Part shown: piece after piece, positions 19,185-28,156 of the stretch | Layout: each line of letters starts with the position of its first letter | How positions within the stretch are numbered: position 1 is the stretch's first letter | Assembly: GCA_965230495.1 (NCBI GenBank) | Contig: OZ246004.1 | Location: forward strand, 1,984,001-2,048,000 | Direction: 5' to 3' | Length of the DNA stretch: 64,000 bases | DNA from: JACJYM01 sp965230495 | GTDB lineage: Bacteria; Bacteroidota; Bacteroidia; Chitinophagales; Saprospiraceae | Made by a program: the position numbers and the translations under genes | The notes under the pieces: model-generated | What the model saw: the letters and a program-made list of their open reading frames with translations, nothing else | The model's database searches: none | What the model was told of the DNA's origin: nothing

Positions 19185-19241
19185 ATGTTTATTAGCAGTA
19201 TTCATATTATTATAATTATTGATAAGAAAAACGGTCTGTAA
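19185..19241 (+). CDS. Isoleucine-rich leader peptide of the ileS attenuator
   Basis: An 18-codon frame reads MFISSIHIIIIIDKKNGL followed by TAA at 19239-19241. Seven of 18 codons are isoleucine (six ATT, one ATA), five of them consecutive at 19206-19220. It lies between a promoter box and an intrinsic terminator, directly upstream of the isoleucyl-tRNA synthetase gene. Ribosome stalling at the isoleucine run would measure charged tRNA-Ile. The chance of such a run at exactly this place is low even in AT-rich DNA, but translation has not been shown. If transcription starts near 19184, the peptide would be read from a leaderless or near-leaderless message. Confidence 0.85.
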   Translation: MFISSIHIIIIIDKKNGL

Positions 19242-19260
19242 GACTTAAGTAATAATATTT

Positions 19261-19300
19261 AAAGCTCTGACAGACCAAAAATGTCGGAGCTTTTTTATTT
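19261..19300 (+). terminator. Intrinsic terminator within the ileS leader
   Basis: AAAGCTCTGACA (19261-19272) pairs over its full 12 bases with TGTCGGAGCTTT (19282-19293), one pair being U-G, around a 9-base loop and followed by a T-rich run (TTTATTT). It ends about 20 bases before the ileS start codon, so it must be regulated rather than constitutive if ileS is expressed from the upstream promoter. Confidence 0.88.
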
Positions 19301-19318
19301 GTAGTGAACTCAAACGAT

Positions 19319-22300
19319 ATGGCGAAATACAAAGAATTTAAAAATCTAAACCTTCCTGAAATAGATACTACTATCAGAGCCTTTTGGGAACAAAATGAAA
19401 TTTTCGAAAAAAGTGTTAATTCAAGACCTGAGTCTGATAGTTTCGTTTTTTATGAAGGTCCCCCCTCTGCCAATGGGAAACCAGGTATTCACCATGTAAT
19501 GGCCAGAACAGTTAAAGATTTGTTCTGTCGATTCCATACAATGAAAGGTAAGAGAGTAGAAAGAAAAGGTGGATGGGATACTCATGGTCTTCCGATAGAA
19601 TTAAGTGTAGAAAAAGAATTAGGTATCACTAAGGAAGATATTGGTAAAAAAATATCCGTTGATGATTATAACGCCAAATGCAGAGAGACAGTAATGAGAT
19701 ACAAAGATATGTGGGATGACGTCACTCGAAAAATGGGATATTGGGTTGATTTAAATGACCCTTATATTACTTTCAAAAATGAGTACATCGAGTCTGTTTG
19801 GTGGCTTTTAAGTCAATTATACAAGAAAGGATACTTGTACAAAGGATATACTATTCAGCCATATTCACCAGCTGCCGGAACAGGATTAAGCTCTCATGAA
19901 CTTAATCAACCAGGAACTTATAGAGATGTTAGTGACACTACCGTAGTCGCTCAGTTCAAAACTATTAATGATACCCTCCCATCTTCATTACAAGGTAGTG
20001 GTGACATTCATATATTGGCTTGGACAACTACGCCTTGGACATTACCTTCTAATACCGCTCTTACTGTGGGTCCGAAAATTGATTATGTGGTAATAAAAAC
20101 TTTTAATCAATACACTCATACTCCTATCAACGTAGTCTTAGCAAAGGCATTAGTAGTAAAGCAATTCACTGGTAAATATCAATTGGCAGAATCCGAGGGT
20201 CAACTACAAGAATATAAAGCAGGTGATAAAAAAATTCCTTATCTAATTATCAATGAGTGTAAAGGAAAAGACCTAGTAGGAGTAAGATATGAACAATTAT
20301 TAGACTATGCTCTACCCTATGAAAACGTAGAAAATGCCTTTCGGGTAATTCCCGGGAATTTCGTAACCACAGAAGATGGAACAGGCATAGTACATACTGC
20401 CCCAACCTTTGGAGCAGATGATGCCAAAGTGGCTAAAGAGGCAGATCCTCCGGTACCACCTATGTTAGTATTGGATGACAACGAAAATCCTGTACCTCTG
20501 GTTGATCTTCAGGGACGATTTAGAACAGAGCTGAAGGAAATAGGTGGTAAATATGTAAAAAACGAGTATTATAATGAAGGTGACGCCCCAGATAAATCCG
20601 TAGATGTTGAAATAGCTATCAAGCTTAAGGAAGAGAACAAAGCTTTCAGCGTTCAAAAATATGTGCATAACTATCCTCATTGTTGGAGAACCGACAAACC
20701 AGTTCTTTACTACCCGCTGGACAGCTGGTTCATTAAGACCACGGCTGTCAAAGATCGATTGATAGCGTTGAACAAAACCATTAATTGGAAACCAGCTGCT
20801 ACAGGAGAGAAAAGATTCGGTAACTGGCTTGAAAATCTTCAAGATTGGAACTTGTCCAGGTCTAGATACTGGGGAATTCCTTTGCCTATTTGGAGAACCG
20901 AAGATGGTGAAAAAGAAAAATGTGTGGGTTCTATAGAAGAATTGAAAAACGAGATACATAAAGCAAATCGGGTATTAGGCCTAAATCAAGAGTGTCCTAA
21001 AGATCTCCACAGACCTTACATTGACGAGGTGGTATTGATAAGCGATTCTGGCGAAAAAATGCAACGTGAGCTAGATCTTATTGATGTTTGGTTTGATTCA
21101 GGAAGTATGCCTTATGCTCAATGGCACTATCCTTTTAAGAATAAAGAAAAAATAGATTCAGAAACCACCTTTCCTGCAGATTTTATTGCAGAAGGAGTAG
21201 ACCAAACAAGAGGTTGGTTCTATACATTACACGCTATCGCTACCATGGTTTTTGACAATGTAGCCTATAAAAATGTAGTTTCCAATGGATTGGTTCTTGA
21301 TAAAAATGGTGTCAAGATGAGCAAACGATTAGGAAATGTAATCAATCCTTTTGAAGCCATAAAGGATCATGGAGCCGATGCAAACAGATGGTACATGATA
21401 TCTAATGCACCGCCATGGGACAACCTAAAATTTGCCTTGGAAGGTGTAGAGGAAGTAAAAAGAAAATTCTTTGGAACACTGTATAACACATATTCTTTCT
21501 TTGCCTTATATGCAAATATTGATGGTTTTGAGTATCAAGAAGAAAGAATTCCTGTAGAAGAAAGGCCTGAAATAGACCAGTGGATTATTTCATCATTGAA
21601 TTCACTAATAAAAAATAGTGAAGCAGATTATGCGGATTACGAAGCTACCAATGCTACTAGAAGGATTCAAAACTTTGTGGATCAACAATTAAGTAATTGG
21701 TATGTAAGGCTTTGTCGAAGACGATTTTGGAAAGGAGAATATTCTAAGGACAAGATAGCTGCTTATCAAACGCTATACGAATGCCTCAGTGCACTATCTA
21801 AAATGATGGCTCCAGTAGCTCCATTTTTCGCGGATTGGCTATATAAAAATCTAAATGATGCCACTGGTTTAGAAGACTGTGAGTCTGTTCATCTTGCCCT
21901 ATACCCTGTTGCTATGGAGTCCGAGATCAATCACCAATTAGAAACTAAGATGAGTTATGCTCAACGCATATCATCACTGATCCTATCCATCAGAAAGAAA
22001 GAAAAGATTAGAGTACGTCAACCTCTTCAAAAGATACTCCTTCCTATATTGGATAAGACTTTTATGCACCAGGTTGACGAGGTAAAGGATTTGATCCTTT
22101 CGGAAGTCAATGTTAAAGAAATTGAATACATTACTGATACGACGGGTGTCATTAGTAAAAAAGCAAAGCCCAATTTCAAAACTTTAGGAAGAAGACTAGG
22201 TAAAGACATGAAGGCCGCTGTATCATTAATTCAGGCTTTTGATCAAGAAACCATAGCTAACTTTGAAAAAAATGGTAGTTATCAACTCAATATCGATGGA

Positions 22301-22675
22301 ACTCTTTATGATTTGGGAACGGAAGATGTAGAAATCATTAGTGAGGATATTCCAGGATGGCAAGTAGCTATAGATAAAGAAATTACTGTAGCACTTGATG
22401 TCAATTTATCTGAAGATTTGGAATTGGAAGGTCTGGCGAAAGAGGTAGTCAACCGAGTTCAAAATATTCGAAAGTCTAGTGACTTCAATGTAACCGATAG
22501 AATCAATGTTAAAATATCATCACATGATAAAATGATCAAATGTGTAGCTACATTTGGAGAATATATCGCCAATGAAGTTCTTGCTGATTCTGTATCTTGT
22601 GAAGATAATGTTAAAGGTGAAGAATTTGAACTCGTAAACGATATTGTAGTTAATATTGAAGTTGAAAGAGTTTAA
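19319..22675 (+). CDS. ileS: Isoleucyl-tRNA synthetase (long, eukaryote-like type)
   Basis: Charges tRNA-Ile; class I synthetase with an editing domain. The likely start is the ATG at 19319 (MAKYKEFKNLNLPEI); an in-frame GTG at 19304 lies too close to the terminator. HIGH is represented by GIHH at 56-59 and KMSKS by KMSKR near 666. The editing-domain segments WTTTPWTLPSNTAL and GTGIVHTAPTFGADD are present. At 1118 residues it is far longer than the roughly 940-residue IleS1 and fits the IleS2-like, eukaryote-type lineage common in Bacteroidota (inference from length and motif form). Members of that lineage are often mupirocin-tolerant, which is not shown here. Confidence 0.97.
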   Translation: MAKYKEFKNLNLPEIDTTIRAFWEQNEIFEKSVNSRPESDSFVFYEGPPSANGKPGIHHVMARTVKDLFCRFHTMKGKRVERKGGWDTHGLPIELSVEKELGITKEDIGKKISVDDYNAKCRETVMRYKDMWDDVTRKMGYWVDLNDPYITFKNEYIESVWWLLSQLYKKGYLYKGYTIQPYSPAAGTGLSSHELNQPGTYRDVSDTTVVAQFKTINDTLPSSLQGSGDIHILAWTTTPWTLPSNTALTVGPKIDYVVIKTFNQYTHTPINVVLAKALVVKQFTGKYQLAESEGQLQEYKAGDKKIPYLIINECKGKDLVGVRYEQLLDYALPYENVENAFRVIPGNFVTTEDGTGIVHTAPTFGADDAKVAKEADPPVPPMLVLDDNENPVPLVDLQGRFRTELKEIGGKYVKNEYYNEGDAPDKSVDVEIAIKLKEENKAFSVQKYVHNYPHCWRTDKPVLYYPLDSWFIKTTAVKDRLIALNKTINWKPAATGEKRFGNWLENLQDWNLSRSRYWGIPLPIWRTEDGEKEKCVGSIEELKNEIHKANRVLGLNQECPKDLHRPYIDEVVLISDSGEKMQRELDLIDVWFDSGSMPYAQWHYPFKNKEKIDSETTFPADFIAEGVDQTRGWFYTLHAIATMVFDNVAYKNVVSNGLVLDKNGVKMSKRLGNVINPFEAIKDHGADANRWYMISNAPPWDNLKFALEGVEEVKRKFFGTLYNTYSFFALYANIDGFEYQEERIPVEERPEIDQWIISSLNSLIKNSEADYADYEATNATRRIQNFVDQQLSNWYVRLCRRRFWKGEYSKDKIAAYQTLYECLSALSKMMAPVAPFFADWLYKNLNDATGLEDCESVHLALYPVAMESEINHQLETKMSYAQRISSLILSIRKKEKIRVRQPLQKILLPILDKTFMHQVDEVKDLILSEVNVKEIEYITDTTGVISKKAKPNFKTLGRRLGKDMKAAVSLIQAFDQETIANFEKNGSYQLNIDGTLYDLGTEDVEIISEDIPGWQVAIDKEITVALDVNLSEDLELEGLAKEVVNRVQNIRKSSDFNVTDRINVKISSHDKMIKCVATFGEYIANEVLADSVSCEDNVKGEEFELVNDIVVNIEVERV

Positions 22676-22709
22676 AATTCGTAGTTATTAATTGTTAACT
22701 GTAAATAAT

Positions 22710-23393
22710 ATGATGAGGTATTTAATTCTTGCTTTTTCGCTTTTCAGTTCTATTGCATTGAAATCACAATTTGGAATTATTGCCCACTACAATTCCAACG
22801 ACCATCCGGATTGGTACGAATTAGCAGATGAAAAGGTATTGTCGTCCGGTTATGAGTTCGGTGTAGACTATTGGTTTAGATTAAATAAAAAAAGAATAGA
22901 GTTCTACCCCACTCTTAGCTATTCAAAAGATGAAACTTTTAATAATGCAGATGTTGGAATAACGGCCATTGAACTCAAAAATCAATCAATCTCTTTAACA
23001 CTAAGAACTCATTTCTATTTACTGGACTTTGGTGAAGATTGCGACTGTCCTACTTTTTCAAAGCAAGGGCCTGGCTTTGGAAAAGGGTTTTTTGTTCATG
23101 CCTCTCCTGGCATAGTCTATTCGATATCTGAAGGTGCAAGACTTATCGAAAGCGTATATAGAGAAACGAAAACCATAAGTCCGAAGCTGGGTTTGGGATT
23201 TGGTTTTGACATCGGGTTTAATGATTTTTTTACCATCACTCCTATTTATACATACAACTACATTTTCTCCAAAGAAATTGAGATAGAATCAGAATCTTCC
23301 GTTGATGGCATTTTGGACACCTCTGAAAATCAACATCAATTTGGTCTTCGGCTAGGCTTTAGATTTGACTATAGAAACGGTCGAAGGAGGTAG
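22710..23393 (+). CDS. Outer-membrane beta-barrel protein, unknown role
   Basis: About 228 residues from the ATG at 22710 (a longer frame begins with TTG at 22692). A signal peptide (MMRYLILAFSLFSSIALKSQ) is followed by alternating hydrophobic strands and ends in LGFRFDYRNGRRR, as expected for a small barrel. Several aromatic-girdle strands (GYEFGVDYWF, QFGLRLGFRF) are seen. The gene starts about 35 bases after ileS, so it may be co-transcribed with it. No family name is recognised. Confidence 0.65.
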   Translation: MMRYLILAFSLFSSIALKSQFGIIAHYNSNDHPDWYELADEKVLSSGYEFGVDYWFRLNKKRIEFYPTLSYSKDETFNNADVGITAIELKNQSISLTLRTHFYLLDFGEDCDCPTFSKQGPGFGKGFFVHASPGIVYSISEGARLIESVYRETKTISPKLGLGFGFDIGFNDFFTITPIYTYNYIFSKEIEIESESSVDGILDTSENQHQFGLRLGFRFDYRNGRRR

Positions 23394-24257
23394 TTAAGCC
23401 ATCATTTGCTTATAGCGATTTTTCATCTTTTCGAAGGTTGAAATTGAAGGCTCTTTTAATTTTCCGTCGTACTTCTCTCCCATTCGCAAGTACTTATGAT
23501 AAAAGAAATTCGCACTCATTCCCCATTTTCTCATAAATACTTTTCGTGCATTGATTTTACTTTCCACCCTTTTAGTAGATTTTGACCCAAAATGATACAC
23601 CAATGAATTCCCTAATCCTCTGAATTCTCGAACTCCGTACTTCCATAATTTCATTGAAAAGTCAGGATCAGAATAAAAGCCAGGAGAAAACTCTATACTA
23701 TATCCTCCTACTACATTCCAAAGTCGTCTAGAAACAATACTTACGGGCCAAGAAGAACCCAACCAATCATCTTTCTTGAGGTTCTTATAACATGATAACA
23801 TTTCTTCAAAATCTATATGATTATATTCTTCTCCAAAATTTCTGACAATTACAGGAAGATTGGGATTGTTGGACTCATATGGCTCTATAAGTGTAGAGGA
23901 AAGAAAAAATAAGTCATTATCGTAATTGCTGATTGTCTTCGCAAACCCTGTGTCCCATTCAGGTAAAACAACCATGTCATCATTCATATAAACGATAAAA
24001 TCTTTAGTAGCCAGAGCTGCTAGCTCATTAAGTGCATAACAAATGCCTACATTTCGTTCAGAATGAATATAGTCTATTCCGAATTCATCTAACCACTCCT
24101 TCGTCCCATCGTGTCCCTGGTTTACAAAAACTAAAATCTGATGTGGTGCATCAGAGTATTCACGAATGGATTCAATACAAAGTTTTAAGTACTCCAGATT
24201 GTTCCATGTAGGAATCAAAATGGAGTACTCATGCTTATTTAAGTCCTCGAAATTCAT
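23394..24257 (-). CDS. Glycosyltransferase family 2 protein
   Basis: 287 residues, GT-A fold. The N-terminal YSILIPTWNNLEYLKLCIESI is the classical GT2 opening, NQGHDGTKEWL and RNVGICYALNELAALAT follow, and MNDDMVVLPEW carries the DxD-like metal site. The second half has the SSWPVSIVSRRLW and FYSDPDFSMKLWKYG segments with the catalytic-base region. It is cytoplasmic, with no membrane helix. It is downstream of pruA by 15 bases, an unrelated pathway. The sugar and acceptor are unknown. The convergent neighbour ends at the adjacent base. Confidence 0.85.
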   Translation of the reverse strand: MNFEDLNKHEYSILIPTWNNLEYLKLCIESIREYSDAPHQILVFVNQGHDGTKEWLDEFGIDYIHSERNVGICYALNELAALATKDFIVYMNDDMVVLPEWDTGFAKTISNYDNDLFFLSSTLIEPYESNNPNLPVIVRNFGEEYNHIDFEEMLSCYKNLKKDDWLGSSWPVSIVSRRLWNVVGGYSIEFSPGFYSDPDFSMKLWKYGVREFRGLGNSLVYHFGSKSTKRVESKINARKVFMRKWGMSANFFYHKYLRMGEKYDGKLKEPSISTFEKMKNRYKQMMA

Positions 24258-24272
24258 TCAGACGGACATTAA

Positions 24273-25901
24273 TTATTCTCCTAAGAAAGGATATCTATAA
24301 TCTCTTGGTGGAACAAACGTTTCCTTAATAGTACGAGGTGATATCCATCTATATAAATTAAGTACAGAACCTGCCTTGTCATTAGTTCCAGATCCTCTTG
24401 CTCCCCCAAATGGTTGCTGGCCTACCACTGCTCCGGTTGGTTTGTCATTGATATAGAAATTACCCGCCGCATTTCTGAGCATATGAGTGGCCTTATTAAT
24501 GGCATATCTATCCTTTGAAAAGATCGAACCTGTCAACGCATATTCAGAGGTACTATCTATTAATTTTAAAGTCTCTTCAAATTTTTCATCCTCATAAATA
24601 TAAATAGTTAATACGGGGCCAAATATCTCCTCACACATGGTCGAATACTTCGGATTTGAAGTCAGTACTACAGTTGGCTCAATAAAATACCCTTTCGATT
24701 TGTCATATGAACCTCCAACCAATATTTTGGCTTCTTCGTCCTTTTTGATTTGCTCAATATAACCAGCTATTTTGTCGAAAGCCCTTTCGTCAATAACTGC
24801 ATTAATAAAATTGCCAAAATCTTCCGGACTACCAATTTTAAAGGATTTTACATCACTAACTAACCTATCCAATATTTCTTCGCTTAAAGACTTTGGCAGA
24901 TAGGCCCTTGAAGCCGCACTACACTTTTGTCCTTGAAATTCAAACGCTCCTCTTGCTAAACCTACAGCCACTTCCTCCGCATTTGCAGAGGGATGAGCAA
25001 TCACAAAATCCTTACCACCAGTCTCTCCTACTATTCTTGGATAAGATCTATAATTATGAATATTATTACCTATCGTTTTCCAAAGATGCTGGAAAACCCC
25101 TGTACTCCCGGTAAAATGCAGCCCTGCAAAATCTCTATGAGAGAATATTACATCTCCAGCTGTTGGACCATCAACAAAAACCATGTTTAGAACTCCTGAA
25201 GGTAATCCTGCTTCCTCAAATAGCTCCATAACTACCGCAGCCGAATAGATTTGACTGTCAGCTGGTTTCCAAACCACAGTATTACCCATCATCATTGGAG
25301 AAGCACTCAAGTTACCAGCAATGGCCGTAAAATTGAACGGGGTCAATGCAAAAACAAACCCTTCCAAAGGTCTATATTCCATTCGATTCCAAATACCAGA
25401 ATCACTCTCGGGTTGCTCAGTATAGATTTGCGTCATATACTGTACATTAAATCTTAGAAAATCTATCAATTCGCAGGCTGCGTCAATCTCCGCTTGAAAA
25501 GCATTTTTTGATTGTGCCAGCATAGTAGCTGCGTTCATTTTTGCTCTATATGGTCCTGCCAGTAAATCTGCTGCTTTCAAAAATATAGCTGCACGATCTT
25601 GCCAAGGCATATTAGCCCATGCTTCCTTTGCTTCCAATGCGGCATCAATAGCATCTCTTACATGTTGGGCATTACCTCTATTAAATACACCCAACTCAGT
25701 GGATAATTCGAAAGGGCATCGCATTGTTTGTTTATCATCCGAGAATACATCTTTTCCGTTTATCCTCATGGGTATATCTACTCGATGAGATTTCATCTCT
25801 CTAAAAGTGGATAAAAGCTCTTCTTTTTCTGAAGAGCCTGGAGCATAAGACAATACAGTCTCATTGACTGCTAATGGTGTTTCAAAATAAGCGTTGGACA
25901 T
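24273..25901 (-). CDS. pruA: L-glutamate gamma-semialdehyde (1-pyrroline-5-carboxylate) dehydrogenase
   Basis: Second step of proline breakdown: NAD-dependent oxidation of glutamate semialdehyde to glutamate. 542 residues, the single-function form. The catalytic glutamate is E293 in GETGGKD and the catalytic cysteine is C327 in GQKCSAASR. The TPFNFTAIAGNL and WKPAD nucleotide-site motifs and FTGSTGVF are present, and GAVVGQQPFGGARGSGTN near the end is characteristic of P5C dehydrogenases. It lies 11 bases after coaD on the same strand. The proline dehydrogenase gene is not in the window. Confidence 0.95.
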   Translation of the reverse strand: MSNAYFETPLAVNETVLSYAPGSSEKEELLSTFREMKSHRVDIPMRINGKDVFSDDKQTMRCPFELSTELGVFNRGNAQHVRDAIDAALEAKEAWANMPWQDRAAIFLKAADLLAGPYRAKMNAATMLAQSKNAFQAEIDAACELIDFLRFNVQYMTQIYTEQPESDSGIWNRMEYRPLEGFVFALTPFNFTAIAGNLSASPMMMGNTVVWKPADSQIYSAAVVMELFEEAGLPSGVLNMVFVDGPTAGDVIFSHRDFAGLHFTGSTGVFQHLWKTIGNNIHNYRSYPRIVGETGGKDFVIAHPSANAEEVAVGLARGAFEFQGQKCSAASRAYLPKSLSEEILDRLVSDVKSFKIGSPEDFGNFINAVIDERAFDKIAGYIEQIKKDEEAKILVGGSYDKSKGYFIEPTVVLTSNPKYSTMCEEIFGPVLTIYIYEDEKFEETLKLIDSTSEYALTGSIFSKDRYAINKATHMLRNAAGNFYINDKPTGAVVGQQPFGGARGSGTNDKAGSVLNLYRWISPRTIKETFVPPRDYRYPFLGE

Positions 25902-25912
25902 ATTAATATTCT

Positions 25913-26380
25913 TTAATTTTTTAAATCTTTAGCTATTATATTGGGTACAAAGGGAGACACATCCCCCTTACCTTTTATTATTTCTCTAACAATTGTTGAG
26001 CTTATATGAGAAAAGTTAGGTCGACTAATTAAGAACAAGGTTTCCAAACCATCACCAACGATAGTATTCAATTGCGAAATAGTCTTTTCATAATCAAAAT
26101 CAGATGCATTTCTAAGTCCTCTCAACAAATAATTAGCCCCTACTTTTTTACAAAAATCTACCGTAAGCCCTTCAAAGTAATCCACATCAATATTATCATT
26201 ATCTTTAAAAACATCATTAAGCCATTCCAATCTTTGTTCCAATGAAAAAAGATACTTTTTTTGACTGTTAATCCCTACAGCAACAATGATCTTATCAAAG
26301 AGAGGCAACGCTCTCTCCAGCAAATCAACATGCCCTGTAGTTATTGGGTCAAACGAACCTGGAAAAACTGCTACTTTCAT
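25913..26380 (-). CDS. coaD: Phosphopantetheine adenylyltransferase
   Basis: Penultimate step of coenzyme A synthesis, joining 4'-phosphopantetheine and ATP. 155 residues. The nucleotidyltransferase signature GSFDPITTGH is at residues 8-17, YLLRGLRNASDF is the substrate-binding loop, and ISSTIVREI is the C-terminal ATP-binding motif. Length and motif order are standard. It heads the coaD-pruA-glycosyltransferase run. Confidence 0.96.
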   Translation of the reverse strand: MKVAVFPGSFDPITTGHVDLLERALPLFDKIIVAVGINSQKKYLFSLEQRLEWLNDVFKDNDNIDVDYFEGLTVDFCKKVGANYLLRGLRNASDFDYEKTISQLNTIVGDGLETLFLISRPNFSHISSTIVREIIKGKGDVSPFVPNIIAKDLKN

Positions 26381-26682
26381 GTGTTTATTTTAAAACGCTC
26401 TGTTTGATTCAACAAACTCGTATCAATGGATACAATTACTTTTCCATACTACTTTTCAATAAGTATAAAACTTTATCAATTTTCCTTCTTAATCCTGCAA
26501 AAATCTTAAAATAATCGTAATAATCGAATTCCTCTCCTAAAAAACAAACAGCACCCTTCAAATCAAGTTTATTTTTTAGTTATTTTTGTTCACTTGATGA
26601 TTAAAATCAACAAAACTGTGATCTCATAGATGTTATATTAGTTGTTCTGGATCACATGAACTTACAAAATGAAAGTTAATAG
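26381..26682. other. 302-base divergent intergenic region
   Basis: It separates coaD (minus) from the 293-residue gene (plus). It holds an exact plus-strand -7 box (TATTTTTG, 26581-26588) and a 7-base inverted repeat, TGTGATC at 26617-26623 and GATCACA at 26650-26656, spaced 26 apart. I see no RNA gene or further coding frame in it. Confidence 0.5.
26581..26588 (+). promoter_or_regulatory. -7 promoter element for the 26.7-28.9 kb operon
   Basis: TATTTTTG matches TAnnTTTG exactly, with transcription predicted from about 26594, some 90 bases before the first gene. The inverted repeat noted downstream of it would lie in the 5' untranslated region. No firm -33 element is seen. Confidence 0.4.
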
Positions 26683-27564
26683 TTGAAGAAAAAATTACTA
26701 TATCTGGTAGTGACTATTTATTGTTACACATTGCGAGCTCAATTACCTAATTGCAATTTGTACCTCTTTGATTTCATTTTAGTCGAAGATCAAATCAACC
26801 TTAAGCAACCCTATCTTCTTACTGAATTCAATCAAGAAGGCTATAATAATCAAGCCTCTTTTATTGATCAAGAGAATATAATTTTTAGTTCTAATTATTT
26901 AAACCCTGATTCTACTGATCTTTGGATTATTAATATTGAAGAAGATCTATTATATCAATATACCGATACTAAAGGAATAAGTGAGTTTTCTCCACGATTA
27001 CAGGCAGATGAAAGTGTAACTACTGTTAGAATTGAACAAGATGGAGCAACCCAACTATTATGGAAATATCCATACGATCGTAGTCATTTTGGGAGAGCAA
27101 TAAGTAAAAAACTTACCAACGTTGGTTATTATGAATATGTTTCAGAAAATGAATTAATACTTTTCCTGGTTGATACAACACATCAATTAGTCTTTCACGA
27201 TCTGGACACTAAACGAACTAATCTTTTAATAGAAAATCCGGGAAGAACCTTTAAGTTAGATAGAAATGGAAATCTAATTTTTATACATAAAATAGGAAGT
27301 ACAAGCTTTCTCAAATCTTATAACTTCGATGAAAGGAAGGCGAAAACGATCACCACTATGCCAGATAATGTAGAAGATTTTTTATTGCTTAATGAAAATT
27401 TATACTTAGCAGGTAAAAATGATAAACTTCTGTTGTTTGATCGAAATGAGTCCACTGAATGGAAAGAAGTAGCTGACTTAAGTCTATGGGGGATAAATGA
27501 AGTGACAAGAATGACAAAACATAGAAATAAATTAGTCATCACCGCAAAGCATACAAATGAATAG
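26683..27564 (+). CDS. Exported protein with TolB/WD40-like propeller strands, unknown function
   Basis: 293 residues from a TTG start at 26683 (MKKKLLYLVVTIYCYTLRAQ, a plausible signal peptide); no in-frame ATG is placed better. The repeated pattern of short beta blades with Asp/Asn turns (FSPRLQADESVTTVRIEQD, YEYVSENELILFLVDTT, FKLDRNGNLIFIHKIG, FLLLNENLYLAGKNDKLLLFD) suggests a beta-propeller of the TolB/PD40 kind. There is no catalytic motif. It overlaps the next gene by 8 bases, which points to translational coupling. Confidence 0.6.
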   Translation: MKKKLLYLVVTIYCYTLRAQLPNCNLYLFDFILVEDQINLKQPYLLTEFNQEGYNNQASFIDQENIIFSSNYLNPDSTDLWIINIEEDLLYQYTDTKGISEFSPRLQADESVTTVRIEQDGATQLLWKYPYDRSHFGRAISKKLTNVGYYEYVSENELILFLVDTTHQLVFHDLDTKRTNLLIENPGRTFKLDRNGNLIFIHKIGSTSFLKSYNFDERKAKTITTMPDNVEDFLLLNENLYLAGKNDKLLLFDRNESTEWKEVADLSLWGINEVTRMTKHRNKLVITAKHTNE

Positions 27565-28156
27565 AGTACTTATACTTCTGTTGTTTTCCCTATTTAGTTG
27601 CTCTACATCCAACTCGGTTATTAAAAATGATATACCGGAGTTTAGAAAAAAGCATATTAAAAGTCTTATGGTTGAAAATGGACCAATCACCAGTAAAGAT
27701 CAAAAATATTTAACTTTTTACGACATTGATTCCAAATATGAATGCCAATGTGAATATGAATATAGTAAAGACCAGAAAGTAGTAACTTTTACCACATTTA
27801 GTGGCATCGAGAAGCAATATAGAATTCATGGTACTGCTCATTGTAAAGTTGCTGGAAAAGTCATTGGTCTTCAATTATATGAAAGCATGAGATTACTCAA
27901 AAATCCTATGTACAAAAATTATTTATTCTTGCCATTTAAAGATTTGACCAATGGAGATGAAACCTACGGAGGAGGAAGATACATGGATTACAATAAAAGC
28001 GAAATAGTTGATGGCAAACTAATTTTGGACTTTAATAAATGTTATAATCCATATTGTGCTTATAGCGATGGGTATAATTGTCCTATTCCTCCCATCGAAA
28101 ATCATTTGAACATTGCCATTCATGCCGGAGAAAAGATGTTTCAAAAGACTAAGTAA
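27557..28156 (+). CDS. DUF1684 family lipoprotein
   Basis: 199 residues. The lipoprotein signal is MNRVLILLLFSLFSC with Cys at 15. The hallmark DUF1684 C-terminal half is present: LPFKDLTNGDETYGGGRYMD, then LDFNKCYNPYCAYSDGYNCPIPP and the NHLNIAIHAGE end. The conserved Cys cluster around YNPYCAYSDGYNCP is intact, suggesting a metal or redox site, but the family's function is not known. It overlaps its upstream neighbour by 8 bases and its downstream neighbour by 1 (TAATG), so all three are one operon. Confidence 0.85.
   Translation: MNRVLILLLFSLFSCSTSNSVIKNDIPEFRKKHIKSLMVENGPITSKDQKYLTFYDIDSKYECQCEYEYSKDQKVVTFTTFSGIEKQYRIHGTAHCKVAGKVIGLQLYESMRLLKNPMYKNYLFLPFKDLTNGDETYGGGRYMDYNKSEIVDGKLILDFNKCYNPYCAYSDGYNCPIPPIENHLNIAIHAGEKMFQKTK

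Larger units (their letters stand above)
19185..19300 (+). promoter_or_regulatory. Transcription attenuator controlling ileS (leader peptide, antiterminator, terminator)
   Basis: Two exclusive structures can form. The antiterminator pairs GGTCTGTAAGA (19233-19243) with TCTGACAGACC (19266-19276), ten of eleven positions, with one A-G mismatch. It uses the left arm of the terminator hairpin (19261-19293). The antiterminator's first arm overlaps the last codons and stop of the leader peptide. A ribosome stalled on the isoleucine run would leave that arm free and allow read-through; one that reaches the stop codon would cover it and let the terminator form. This is the logic of the E. coli trp and his leaders, here in front of a tRNA synthetase gene. 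Confidence 0.83.

Noticed and set aside
19304..19306. GTG as ileS start
   Set aside because: It is only four bases past the terminator's T-run; the ATG at 19319 fits homologous IleS N-termini better.
26617..26656. Inverted repeat TGTGATC / GATCACA as a regulator site
   Set aside because: The 26-base spacing is too long for a CRP/FNR-like dimer site and nothing else supports it; noted only within the intergenic entry.
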